Shown here piece by piece: positions 25,450 to 33,005 of a DNA stretch of 64,000 nucleotides (position 1 is its first letter; each line of letters begins with the position of its first letter). This DNA comes from Paenibacillus validus NBRC 15382 (GTDB taxonomy: Bacteria > Bacillota > Bacilli > Paenibacillales > NBRC-103111), in contig NZ_BIMH01000016.1 of NCBI RefSeq assembly GCF_004000985.1, forward strand, positions 36,467 through 100,466, read 5' to 3'. The notes beneath the pieces were generated by a model. That model made no database searches. It worked only from the letters and a program-made list of their open reading frames with translations, and was not told where the DNA came from. The position numbers were made by a program, and so were the translations under genes.

Positions 25450-26534
25450 CGAGAATCGCCATATTCGGGGTAGGCTTGATCGGCGGCTCTTTGGCGCTTT
25501 CCTTCAAAGGGAAGCCCGGACTGCAAGTCGTGGGTCATTCCAACAACCCTGGCTCTATCGAGAAATATTTAAAACGCGAGGTTGTCGATTATGCGACGAC
25601 CTCGCTGGAAGAGGCGGCGTTGGACGCCGATTTCATCTTTTTGTGCGTCCCCGTCGGCAAGCTGGAAGAATATTTGCACCGGCTTGCGAAGCTTCCGCTG
25701 AAGCCGGGCTGCATCATCACCGACGTCGGCAGCACCAAAGCGTCGGTTGCGTCATGCGCGGCCGCGCTGCAATTCAGCGGCGCCCACTTTATCGGCGGCC
25801 ACCCGATGGCAGGTAAAGAAAAGTCCGGCGTCGAGGCGGCGAGCTCCCGCTTGTTCGAGAACGCATTCTACGTGCTGACGCCGGATCCTTCTACACCGGA
25901 AGCCGCCTACGATCGGCTGGCCGAGCTGCTGCAGCATACGCGCGCGCATTTGGTTAAGGTGGATCCGGTGCTGCATGACGAGATCGTCGGCGCGATCAGT
26001 CATCTGCCGCATATTATAGCGGTGGCGCTGGTCAATCAGATTGCGCGTTACAACGAATCGAACGAGCTGTACCAAATTTTGGCGGCAGGCGGATTTCGCG
26101 ACATTACGCGGATCGCTTCGAGCGATCCGATCATTTGGCGCGACATTTTGCTCAATAATAAAGGAGTCGTGCTGCAGCTGCTGAAGGATTGGAACAAGGA
26201 GATCGCTGGGTTCATACGGCTCATCGAGCAGGAGGACGGGCCGGGAATCGAACGGGAGTTCCAGCGTGCGGGGGCATTCCGTAACGGGCTTCCGGAGCGG
26301 CGTAAAGGCGTTATTCATTCCTTCTACGAGATTTATGTCGACGTCCCCGACCATCCGGGCGTGATCGGTCAAATCACAACGCAGCTCGGCAGTCATCGGG
26401 TAAACCTGAGCAATATTCAAATCATTGAAAGCCGGGAAGACGTGCCGGGCGTACTGCGTTTATCCTTCCGCGAGGAAGCCGATATGGACAAGGCGCTCGA
26501 GCTGTTGAAGAAAGACTACGCGGTTCACGTGTAG
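25446..26534 (+). CDS. tyrA: Prephenate dehydrogenase with ACT domain
   Basis: 362 residues. It oxidatively decarboxylates prephenate to 4-hydroxyphenylpyruvate for tyrosine. N-terminal NAD-binding IFGVGLIGGSLAL, IGGHPMAGKEKSG near residue 117, and a C-terminal ACT domain (from about residue 288, VDVPDHPGVIGQIT) that probably binds an aromatic amino acid for feedback. It overlaps hisC. In B. subtilis aroE (EPSP synthase) follows; here it is absent and a promoter-terminator unit and an ECF sigma gene follow instead. Confidence 0.95.
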   Translation: MTRIAIFGVGLIGGSLALSFKGKPGLQVVGHSNNPGSIEKYLKREVVDYATTSLEEAALDADFIFLCVPVGKLEEYLHRLAKLPLKPGCIITDVGSTKASVASCAAALQFSGAHFIGGHPMAGKEKSGVEAASSRLFENAFYVLTPDPSTPEAAYDRLAELLQHTRAHLVKVDPVLHDEIVGAISHLPHIIAVALVNQIARYNESNELYQILAAGGFRDITRIASSDPIIWRDILLNNKGVVLQLLKDWNKEIAGFIRLIEQEDGPGIEREFQRAGAFRNGLPERRKGVIHSFYEIYVDVPDHPGVIGQITTQLGSHRVNLSNIQIIESREDVPGVLRLSFREEADMDKALELLKKDYAVHV

Positions 26535-26603
26535 TCTTTCTTCTTGGCTTTTGCCATGGAACCCGGAGGTCCGGCTGGCCGGAACAACCCGTTACACCTG
26601 GGA

Positions 26604-26617
26604 AGGAAACGTTTTCA
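26604..26617 (+). promoter_or_regulatory. cre-like (CcpA) box
   Basis: AGGAAACGTTTTCA fits the cre pattern TGNAANCGNNNNCA with one mismatch at the first base. It ends ten bases before a -35, the position where CcpA activates rather than represses. Confidence 0.45.
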
Positions 26618-26626
26618 AAAAAAACG

Positions 26627-26655
26627 TTGACAAAATGAAAACGGATACATATAAT
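26627..26655 (+). promoter_or_regulatory. Perfect-consensus sigma-A promoter
   Basis: TTGACA (26627-26632), 17 bases, TATAAT (26650-26655): a full match to consensus, expected to be very active. Confidence 0.85.
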
Positions 26656-26661
26656 AAAAGT

Positions 26662-26738
26662 ACAGTATGGTTTCTCTCCACTCCTATCCGAATAATGGCA
26701 CTGTGTGCAACCGCCTGATATTCAGGCGGTCTTTTTTT
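26662..26738 (+). ncRNA. Candidate small RNA of about 77 nt
   Basis: Bounded by the consensus promoter above and an intrinsic terminator, ACCGCCTGA (26710-26718) / TCAGGCGGT (26722-26730) plus T7. No ORF with a ribosome-binding site fits between them. Alternatively it is an attenuated leader for the ECF gene, 190 bases on. The 390-base gap 26535-26924 otherwise holds AT-rich sequence and the possible ECF promoter. Confidence 0.55.
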
Positions 26739-26841
26739 ATGAGAAATACTTGTTTCTGTCGATAAAGCAGGATTTTTAACTGCCGATCTCGAATGAATAC
26801 GGAATAGAAGTACGAATTCTAAATTTTTTTTAAGAATCACC

Positions 26842-26868
26842 GCAACTTTTTGGCTCCCCGGACGGTAC
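26842..26868 (+). promoter_or_regulatory. Possible ECF-sigma promoter of the sigma gene
   Basis: GCAACTTTTTGGC begins at 26842, with the AAC core at 26844-26846, and CGGTAC at 26863-26868, 16 bases downstream of AAC. The same -35-like element occurs before the amidase gene at 56102. ECF genes commonly autoregulate. Confidence 0.4.
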
Positions 26869-26924
26869 AAACATGTGGCGACGAAGGGAGCAGGCGGGGA
26901 ATCACAAGGAGGGTCGCCGAGGGC

Positions 26925-27518
26925 ATGACCGATTCCCAGTTGATCCGAGAAATTAAAGACGGAAACGTCGAACTATATAACGAATTGATGCGCCGCTATG
27001 AACGTAAAATATTGGCATTCATCTTTCACATGCTGAAAAGCGCGCAATTGGAATCATTGGCAGAGGATCTTTGCAACGAAACGTTCTACAAGGCTTATCG
27101 CAGCCTGCATTCGTTTCGGGAAGTCGAGGCGACCTTCTCCACCTGGTTGTATACCATTGCACGCAATACGGTTCTAAGCGAGCTGCGTAAACATAAAAAC
27201 ATCAAGGTTTCGCTCGAGCAAAGCGGCTACGTTCCCCAGACGGCGGCTGAAGCGCTGCCCGAGCAAACGGTGCTGCGGAACGAAAAAGTAACGATGGTTC
27301 GAGATGCGATCAACAATTTACCTGAGAAGCAAAGATCGGCCCTTATATTGCGGGAATACGATCAGCTCGATTATCAGGAGATCGCGAATATTTTGGGGCA
27401 GACGGTCAGTTCGGTCAAATCTTTGTTGTTTAGGGCGAGAGCTAGCGTCAAGCTCCAGTTGGAGCCATACTTTCTTGAACCGCTCTTTGAGGAGTATGAG
27501 GGGATGAATCGACGATGA
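26925..27518 (+). CDS. ECF-type RNA polymerase sigma factor
   Basis: 197 residues with the two-domain ECF layout: region 2 (about 10-85, LYNELMRRYERKILAFIFHM, FSTWLYTIARNTVLSEL) and region 4 (about 130-180, LPEKQRSALILREYDQLDYQEIANILGQTVSSVKSLLFRAR). It has no region 1 or 3. ATG 26925 follows AAGGAGGG with 11-12 bases of spacing. It overlaps the anti-sigma gene by 4 bases, the usual arrangement for a membrane-stress ECF system. Which B. subtilis ECF it corresponds to cannot be told. Confidence 0.92.
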   Translation: MTDSQLIREIKDGNVELYNELMRRYERKILAFIFHMLKSAQLESLAEDLCNETFYKAYRSLHSFREVEATFSTWLYTIARNTVLSELRKHKNIKVSLEQSGYVPQTAAEALPEQTVLRNEKVTMVRDAINNLPEKQRSALILREYDQLDYQEIANILGQTVSSVKSLLFRARASVKLQLEPYFLEPLFEEYEGMNRR

Positions 27519-28144
27519 AATGCGAAGACATTCAAGAGCTGTTCGGCGTGTATTGGGATTTGCACGAGGACGATCCGAAACGGCTGGCGGCGGATGCGCA
27601 TATGAGGCACTGCGAATGCTGCTCTGAAGAGTATATCATATGGAAGGAAAGCACGATGCTGATCCGATCCGTTGCGGTGGAGGAATCCGCCGGAGCGAGC
27701 GAACGCACCGTCTCGTCAGCCGTTATGAGCCGGATTTTCGAAGAGGAAGGCTGGCGCACTCCGGTTAATGAACGGTTGTATCACTTTTCCGCGAAGCTTC
27801 GCCGGAATTTGACGGCAGCCATTATCGTTTGCGTGACCGTGTTTATGTTTACGTTCTGGATATCCCTGAACAACGAGCAGCATCACTACGATACAGCAGC
27901 CGCTCCGGAGTCGTCCGTGTTCGGACGCATCGGCGATCCGGTCGTAGTCGCATCCAGCCAAGCGGAGTCGTTGAATGTCCACGCGATGCCGACGGCGGTA
28001 GCCAGCCTGAAGGGGTTCAACAAACCGTTCATGTACCAGGTCGGACCGATTCATACGTTTCAGGATTATATGCTCTTTCTGTCGTTGCTCGGGTTGACGT
28101 GTACGCTGCTCATTATGAACTGGTTATCCCGGACCCGTTACTGA
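27515..28144 (+). CDS. Membrane anti-sigma factor with ZAS zinc finger
   Basis: 209 residues. The N-terminal cytoplasmic domain has the zinc-associated anti-sigma motif H-x3-C-x2-C (HMRHCECC near residues 29-36). A membrane helix follows near residues 97-115 (TAAIIVCVTVFMFTFWISL), and a second hydrophobic helix lies near the C-terminus (MLFLSLLGLTCTLLIMNWL). It should hold the upstream sigma factor inactive at the membrane until an envelope signal. ATG 27515 overlaps the sigma stop. Confidence 0.82.
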   Translation: MKCEDIQELFGVYWDLHEDDPKRLAADAHMRHCECCSEEYIIWKESTMLIRSVAVEESAGASERTVSSAVMSRIFEEEGWRTPVNERLYHFSAKLRRNLTAAIIVCVTVFMFTFWISLNNEQHHYDTAAAPESSVFGRIGDPVVVASSQAESLNVHAMPTAVASLKGFNKPFMYQVGPIHTFQDYMLFLSLLGLTCTLLIMNWLSRTRY

Positions 28145-28161
28145 AAGAAGGAGTGTAATTC

Positions 28162-28752
28162 ATGACGACCATCGGATTTATTCGTCACGGAACGACGGAA
28201 TGGAACTTGGCGGGACGGATGCAGGGGCAGATGGACACGCCGCTGGCGGAGGTCGGACGGGTTCAAGCCGGGCTGCTGGGCGAACGGCTGAGAGGCGAGC
28301 CCTGGGATGGCATCGTAACCAGCGATTTAATGAGAGCAAGAGAAACGGCGGAACGAATTGCGCAAGCGACAGGTACTCCGGTGCTGGGCGTCGATGCGCG
28401 GCTGCGAGAGCGGGCTTTCGGGCAGCTCGAAGGAACGACGCTGGATGAGCGATTGGCGCGTTGGGGCGAACAATGGCGTCAGCTTGATCTTGGATTGGAA
28501 AGCGACGAGCTTTTACTGATGCGGTGGCAGTCGTTCTTGAGCGATTTGGAACGCGATCATGGCGGGAAACGGATCTTAATCGTCAGCCATGGCGGTTATA
28601 TCGTACCGGTGATCGAATCGATCGGGCGACTGACGCTTGAAAGCCATCTCATGAATACGTCGTTGACGGTCATGGAACGGATTGACGACGGATGGCGGCT
28701 CCGTCTTCTTAATTGTACGGCACACCTCGCATCGCTTAAAACTAGCCCGTAA
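28162..28752 (+). CDS. Histidine phosphatase (phosphoglycerate mutase-like)
   Basis: 196 residues of the histidine phosphatase superfamily. The catalytic RHG motif is in FIRHGTTEWN near residue 8, and the second His in VSHGGY near residue 140. Substrates in this family range from 3-phosphoglycerate to alpha-ribazole phosphate and cannot be assigned. The start is ATG 28162 with AAGGAG upstream. It sits 17 bases after the anti-sigma gene and may belong to the same transcript; a strong terminator follows. Confidence 0.85.
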   Translation: MTTIGFIRHGTTEWNLAGRMQGQMDTPLAEVGRVQAGLLGERLRGEPWDGIVTSDLMRARETAERIAQATGTPVLGVDARLRERAFGQLEGTTLDERLARWGEQWRQLDLGLESDELLLMRWQSFLSDLERDHGGKRILIVSHGGYIVPVIESIGRLTLESHLMNTSLTVMERIDDGWRLRLLNCTAHLASLKTSP

Positions 28753-28775
28753 ACCCGCGTAAATAACGACTACTC

Positions 28776-28826
28776 AAGCTTTCACCAGCTTCTTTATGAA
28801 GCAGGTGAAAGCTTTGTTTGTTTTTC
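28776..28826 (+). terminator. Intrinsic terminator after the phosphatase gene
   Basis: AAGCTTTCACC (28776-28786) pairs with GGTGAAAGCTT (28804-28814), and an inner GCTTC/GAAGC extends the stem. It is followed by T-rich sequence. Confidence 0.8.
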
Positions 28827-28918
28827 TACGTTTAAAAACGGCACAAATTCCCATAATGGATAGTAAGGTTGAAACGACTCCAGCAGGTGCAGGAGGAGGG
28901 TTTAGGGGGAATTCAAGC

Positions 28919-30037
28919 ATGAATTTAGCCGACATGTTGAGTTACGCGGACATTCATGATCTGAGCCGCATAGCCGGCACGTATGATTGCGAATGTAACG
29001 ACCATTCCAAACATGAGCTGATCCAGTCGATTTTATCCCGAGTGGGACGAAGCGACGTGTTCGAGCGGTACGTTGATGAATTGACCATCGAGGACATCCG
29101 GTTCCTGAACTCGCTGCTGTTCGATCAACGAGGCTCATTCAGCTTGGAAGAATTGCTCGCGAGGGTGCAGCAAAGCAAATTTGTTAAAGATGAGGCGGAC
29201 ACCGATTGGAATCCGCGAGAGATGATTACAAGGTTTAAGCATCGCGGCTGGTTGTTCAACGGGCACTCGCAGCAAACCCGCTATTTGTTTCAGATTCCTG
29301 CGGATTTGAAGAGAAGATTTATTACCGCGCTCTCGAAGCGGTTCGAGGAGAGGATGCTGCTGACGGATGAGCCGTCCGTCTATCGTGACGAACAGAAGCT
29401 GATTTTGGACGACATTTGGCATTTCCTGCATTATTTGCAAGATCAAGAGGTGATGTTAACCTCGGAGCTGGTTATGTACAAGCGCAATTTGCAGCAGATT
29501 CTCGAGCGTTTGGCCGTTCGGGAGGAGCCTGTCGGCAAAACGGCATGGCGTTTCGGGTACGGACGCATGTTTCGGGATTATCCGAACCGCTTCTCGTTTA
29601 TTTACGATTACTGCTATTTCAGCGATCTCATTACCGAGCATCATCAGGTGCTGGCGTTGACCGAGCGCGGGAAAGCGGCCGTAATCGAGAATCGGAAGGA
29701 AGATCCGGTTCACGTGTACCGATTCTGGTTAAGGCTCTATAAAGGGCCTATTCCCCAGCTGCAGTCCATCGTCCAGTGGCTGAACCGGCTAGGCGGCTCG
29801 TGGGTGACGCTATCGTCGCTGAAAGAGACGCTGGGTCCGTTGATCCGGCCGTTTTACTACGATTCAGCGGACGCTATTCTGGAACAGCGTATCTTGCAGA
29901 TGATGATGCATCTCGGGCTTCTACGGATCGGGGAAGACGAGCATAAGGGCACGGTGATCCAAATATCCAAACTTGGATCCCGTATCATTGAAGGCACGTA
30001 TGTGCCGGATGAGAACCCCCTCGTGCTGGATGTTTGA
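28919..30037 (+). CDS. Conserved-looking protein of unknown function (372 residues)
   Basis: 372 residues, soluble, largely helical, starting MNLADMLSYADIHDLSRIAG. Aromatic-rich segments (YGRMFRDYPNRFSFIYDYCYF; VYRFWLRLYKGPIPQLQ) lie in the middle, and the C-terminal third resembles a winged-helix arrangement (LEQRILQMMMHLGLLRIGEDE). I recognise no catalytic motif. ATG 28919 is preceded by AGGGGGA; the in-frame stretch from 28796 runs through the terminator and is not coding. The next gene's promoter overlaps its stop. Confidence 0.65.
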   Translation: MNLADMLSYADIHDLSRIAGTYDCECNDHSKHELIQSILSRVGRSDVFERYVDELTIEDIRFLNSLLFDQRGSFSLEELLARVQQSKFVKDEADTDWNPREMITRFKHRGWLFNGHSQQTRYLFQIPADLKRRFITALSKRFEERMLLTDEPSVYRDEQKLILDDIWHFLHYLQDQEVMLTSELVMYKRNLQQILERLAVREEPVGKTAWRFGYGRMFRDYPNRFSFIYDYCYFSDLITEHHQVLALTERGKAAVIENRKEDPVHVYRFWLRLYKGPIPQLQSIVQWLNRLGGSWVTLSSLKETLGPLIRPFYYDSADAILEQRILQMMMHLGLLRIGEDEHKGTVIQISKLGSRIIEGTYVPDENPLVLDV

Positions 30038-30062
30038 CAAGCGGGTATCGGCTTGCTACAAT
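30034..30062 (+). promoter_or_regulatory. Sigma-A promoter of the gamma-carbonic anhydrase gene
   Basis: TTGACA (30034-30039), 17-base spacer, TACAAT (30057-30062), overlapping the stop codon of the preceding gene. Confidence 0.75.
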
Positions 30063-30096
30063 CACTCCAATTTATATATGAAATGGAGTGGTTGGA

Positions 30097-30609
30097 ATGC
30101 TGCATAGTTACAACGGGATTTTTCCGCAAGTGCACGAGAGCGTGTTTTTGGCCGCAGGCGTTCAGGTAATCGGCGATGTGGTGATTGAAGAAGGGGCGAG
30201 CATCTGGTACAACACGGTGCTCCGGGGCGATTTGGCCCCCATACGGATCGGCAAGCGGAGCAATATTCAGGACGGCTGTATCGGCCATGTGAACAAGGAT
30301 GAACCGCTTATTGTCGAGGAGGAGGTGTCCGTCGGACACGGCGCCATTATCCACGGCTGCCGGATAGGCAAAGGCACATTAATCGGGATGGGAGCTATTG
30401 TACTTAACGGTGCCTCGATCGGTGAATATGCTTTAATAGGAGCGGGGTCGCTAATTACGGAAAACAAATCGATCCCCTCGTACACGCTATCCCTCGGTTC
30501 GCCGGCCAAAGTTGTCCGCGAGCTTGCAGAACCGGACTTGGCCAGGATGAAACGAACGATGGAAAGCTACTGCCTCAAGCGCGAGGAATATCGCAACCTG
30601 CAGGCGTAA
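30097..30609 (+). CDS. Gamma-carbonic anhydrase family protein
   Basis: 170 residues of left-handed beta-helix hexapeptide repeats (for example VIGDVVIEEGASIW and LIGMGAIVLNGASIGEYALIGAGSLI, read in part), the fold of trimeric gamma-class carbonic anhydrases. Potential zinc histidines are in CIGHVN near residue 68 and VGHGAIIHG near residues 85-91. Many members lack proven carbonic anhydrase activity. ATG 30097 follows GGAGTGG and has its own consensus-like promoter. Confidence 0.85.
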   Translation: MLHSYNGIFPQVHESVFLAAGVQVIGDVVIEEGASIWYNTVLRGDLAPIRIGKRSNIQDGCIGHVNKDEPLIVEEEVSVGHGAIIHGCRIGKGTLIGMGAIVLNGASIGEYALIGAGSLITENKSIPSYTLSLGSPAKVVRELAEPDLARMKRTMESYCLKREEYRNLQA

Positions 30610-30700
30610 TCCGTTGTCCGCCTGAATGGAATGCAGGCGGCCCGTCCGCTTTCGGAAAAAGATGAAATTTCATTATGACCCGGTTTGGAGGTAGGTACTC

Positions 30701-30892
30701 ATGGGCAAAATGAACGTGACAAACGACATGATGCTAAGTTTGTTTGCTGAAATGATGCTTGATGAAGCTATACGCGACTATCGAGAAAAGAAGCTGTACA
30801 ACGAAATCGATCAGGCCTTGGCTGCGGGTGACGAACAATCCTTTATTGCCCTAACGACCGAACTAAACACGCTGCGCTCCCAGGGCATATGA
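30701..30892 (+). CDS. IDEAL-domain small protein
   Basis: 63 residues. The sequence MMLDEAIRDYREKKLYNEID followed by ALAAGDEQSFIALTTELN matches the IDEAL domain, found at the C-terminus of B. subtilis YpiB and in regulators such as ComK-binding adaptors. Here it stands alone without the YpiB N-terminal domain. Function unknown. ATG 30701 follows GGAGG. A terminator (30944-30976) lies downstream. Confidence 0.8.
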   Translation: MGKMNVTNDMMLSLFAEMMLDEAIRDYREKKLYNEIDQALAAGDEQSFIALTTELNTLRSQGI

Positions 30893-30943
30893 TCTCTTCA
30901 TACAGGCTTGCTAGAGAAGGCAAATCGTGACATTTTATCGAAA

Positions 30944-30976
30944 GGCATATGAAACCCCTTCATATGTCTTTTTTTT
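30944..30976 (+). terminator. Intrinsic terminator after the IDEAL gene
   Basis: GGCATATGAA (30944-30953) pairs with TTCATATGTC (30959-30968), with one G-U, and T8 follows. Confidence 0.85.
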
Positions 30977-31012
30977 GTGTTAAAGTAAGGAACGGGAAAG
31001 AAGGTGAAACGG

Positions 31013-31471
31013 ATGAAATTCAGTGAAATCGAATCGGGAAACTGGTCGGAGCTTCAGCCCTATCTGGACACGTGCGTGCTGCCTGTTACGGGACTTGACG
31101 GTTCCGAATCTCCCTGGGAAGCCGCGGCGGCGCTGGAAGATTTGCGCGATGTGCTGGACCTGATCGAAATTCCTTTCAAAGGACGGATCGTGACGTTTCC
31201 GGCGATGCATTATATCGGTACGGGACAAGCGGCTGCTTCGGCACGAAAGCTGATTGAGGACGTCTGCGCAAGGCTAAAGGACGCGGGGTTCCGATATGTC
31301 GTGCTTGTGTCCGCATCGCGGCATGCGGAAGCCGGACTGCCGGTGGGTGCGGAAGGGGCGGATCTGATCATAGCCATGACGAAGGAAGAACTGACGGCGT
31401 TAGGCGCAGAAGCGAGGCGTTCGGTCGCTGACAAGCTGACGGAGCTTTGGCGGGACAGGCAATCGGTGTAA
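31013..31471 (+). CDS. ypiF: DUF2487 protein (YpiF)
   Basis: 152 residues matching DUF2487/YpiF by position directly upstream of qcrA and by the N-terminal MKFSEIESGNWSELQPYLDTCVLPV and GRIVTFPAMHYIG segments. Function unknown. ATG 31013 has GAAGGTG six bases upstream; GTG 31004 is inside that ribosome-binding site. It is followed by an inverted-repeat region before the qcr promoter. Confidence 0.8.
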   Translation: MKFSEIESGNWSELQPYLDTCVLPVTGLDGSESPWEAAAALEDLRDVLDLIEIPFKGRIVTFPAMHYIGTGQAAASARKLIEDVCARLKDAGFRYVVLVSASRHAEAGLPVGAEGADLIIAMTKEELTALGAEARRSVADKLTELWRDRQSV

Positions 31472-31521
31472 ACGATGTATGTTCTGCGCCAAGGGTGTAA
31501 ATTCTATGTAAGAGCACGCTG

Positions 31522-31574
31522 GAGGCGGCCGGCAGCAGTTGTGACAATTATGTTAAAACTGCTTGATCCGCCTC
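31522..31574 (+). repeat. Nested inverted repeat upstream of qcrABC
   Basis: GAGGCGG (31522-31528) with CCGCCTC (31568-31574), enclosing AGCAGTT (31534-31540) with AACTGCT (31557-31563). A short T-run follows, so it may end the ypiF transcript. The central loop contains TTGTGA, a Rex half-site-like word, but no matching second half. Confidence 0.6.
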
Positions 31575-31606
31575 GTTTTCCAAGGCGCATAGTCATGTCT
31601 CCATTC

Positions 31607-31635
31607 TTGACGCACCCAGTGACGTAAGCTATTAT
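31607..31635 (+). promoter_or_regulatory. Sigma-A promoter of qcrABC
   Basis: TTGACG (31607-31612), 17-base spacer, TATTAT (31630-31635), 75 bases before qcrA. Confidence 0.7.
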
Positions 31636-31709
31636 TAGTTATGTCCTAGTATATGGTGTAAAGTTATGTCGAACGACTGATATATGTTGCAAAAGGGGGT
31701 AGAACGAGA

Positions 31710-32255
31710 ATGAACGATCACACGAATCACGATTCGCAGCATCATGGCGAGAAACCGGTGAAACGTCGGGAAATGTCCAGACGCCAGTTTCTTTCCTACA
31801 CCCTTGGCGGCGCAGGAGCTTTCATGGGTGCCGGGATGCTGGTACCGATGGTTCGGTTTGCGGTGGATCCGGTCCTTCAACCTAAGAAGAAAGCCGATTG
31901 GGTGAAGGTTGTGGAAGAATCCAAGATTACGAACGAGCCGAAATCTTTCAAATTCGCGGTGCATCAGGTCGACGGTTGGTTTGAAAGCGACCCCGAGCTG
32001 GAAGCGTGGATATCGAAAGGCAAGGACGGCAAAGTTTTTGCGTTGAATCCGACCTGTAAACATTTAGGTTGCACCGTAAACTGGAATGCGAATCCGGAAT
32101 ACAAGGATCAATATTATTGTCCTTGTCACGGTGCGCACTACACGCCGGACGGCAAACAGCTGGCTGTCGCATCGGCGCCGCTGGATGAGTATGAAGTGAA
32201 AGTGGAGCAAGGCTTTGTGTACCTCGGTCAGCTTGGTCCGAACAAACGGGTGTAA
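31710..32255 (+). CDS. qcrA: Menaquinol-cytochrome c reductase, Rieske iron-sulfur subunit
   Basis: 181 residues. One N-terminal membrane anchor (about residues 30-50) is preceded by a twin-arginine-like SRRQFLSYTLGG, then an outside Rieske domain with the 2Fe-2S ligands in CKHLGC near residue 116 and CPCHGAHY near residue 136. It takes electrons from menaquinol and passes them to the QcrC heme. ATG 31710 follows AAAGGGGG. First gene of qcrABC. Confidence 0.96.
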   Translation: MNDHTNHDSQHHGEKPVKRREMSRRQFLSYTLGGAGAFMGAGMLVPMVRFAVDPVLQPKKKADWVKVVEESKITNEPKSFKFAVHQVDGWFESDPELEAWISKGKDGKVFALNPTCKHLGCTVNWNANPEYKDQYYCPCHGAHYTPDGKQLAVASAPLDEYEVKVEQGFVYLGQLGPNKRV

Positions 32256-32274
32256 TAAGGAGGCGTAACATCAG

Positions 32275-32946
32275 ATGTTTAAAAGTGTCTATAACTGGAT
32301 CGATGAACGCCTGGATATCACGCCGCTGTGGCGGGACGTAGCGGATCACGAGGTGCCTGAGCACGTTAACCCGGCTCATCACTTCTCTGCTTTCGTTTAT
32401 TGTTTCGGCGGATTGACGTTCTTTATCACAGTTATACAAATTTTGTCCGGTATGTTCTTAACGATGTATTACGTGCCGGATATTATCAACGCCTATGCAA
32501 GCGTTGACTATCTGCAGCATAAAGTGGCGTTCGGCGTTATCGTTCGCGGGATGCACCACTGGGGTGCGAGCTTGGTTATCGTGATGATGTTCTTACATAC
32601 GCTCCGCGTCTTTTTCACTGGTTCGTATAAAGCTCCTCGCGAGATGAACTGGGTTGTAGGTATGTTGATTTTCTTCGTTATGTTGGGTCTCGGGTTGACA
32701 GGCTATCTCCTTCCTTGGGATAACAAAGCCTATTTCGCGACAAGCGTTACGTTGAAGATTGTGGAATCCGCTCCGTATATTGGACCTTACGCCAAGTCGT
32801 TCTTGCAAGGCGGCGAGATCGTAGGAGCTCAAACGTTGACGAGATTCTTCGCCTTACACGTGTTCTTCCTGCCGGCTGCCCTGCTTGGTCTGCTCGCCGG
32901 ACACTTCTTGATGATCCGTAAGCAAGGGATTTCCGGGCCGCTCTAA
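32275..32946 (+). CDS. qcrB: Menaquinol-cytochrome c reductase, cytochrome b subunit
   Basis: 223 residues, cytochrome b6-type, with four membrane helices and two paired heme histidine sets (VRGMHHWGASLVIVMMFLH near residues 85-103, and ALHVFFLPAALLGLLAGH near residue 190). It forms the quinol-oxidising core with QcrA and QcrC. ATG 32275 with AAGGAGG upstream, 19 bases after qcrA. Confidence 0.96.
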   Translation: MFKSVYNWIDERLDITPLWRDVADHEVPEHVNPAHHFSAFVYCFGGLTFFITVIQILSGMFLTMYYVPDIINAYASVDYLQHKVAFGVIVRGMHHWGASLVIVMMFLHTLRVFFTGSYKAPREMNWVVGMLIFFVMLGLGLTGYLLPWDNKAYFATSVTLKIVESAPYIGPYAKSFLQGGEIVGAQTLTRFFALHVFFLPAALLGLLAGHFLMIRKQGISGPL

Positions 32947-33005
32947 GATGGGGAGGAACGATCACCGTTTACGGTTCATGAAAAAAATAGAAGGAGGGGC
33001 GATAC

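Noticed and set aside
31535..31556. Rex operator upstream of qcrA
   Set aside because: Only one half-site-like word, TTGTGA, is present; the inverted partner TCACAA is missing.
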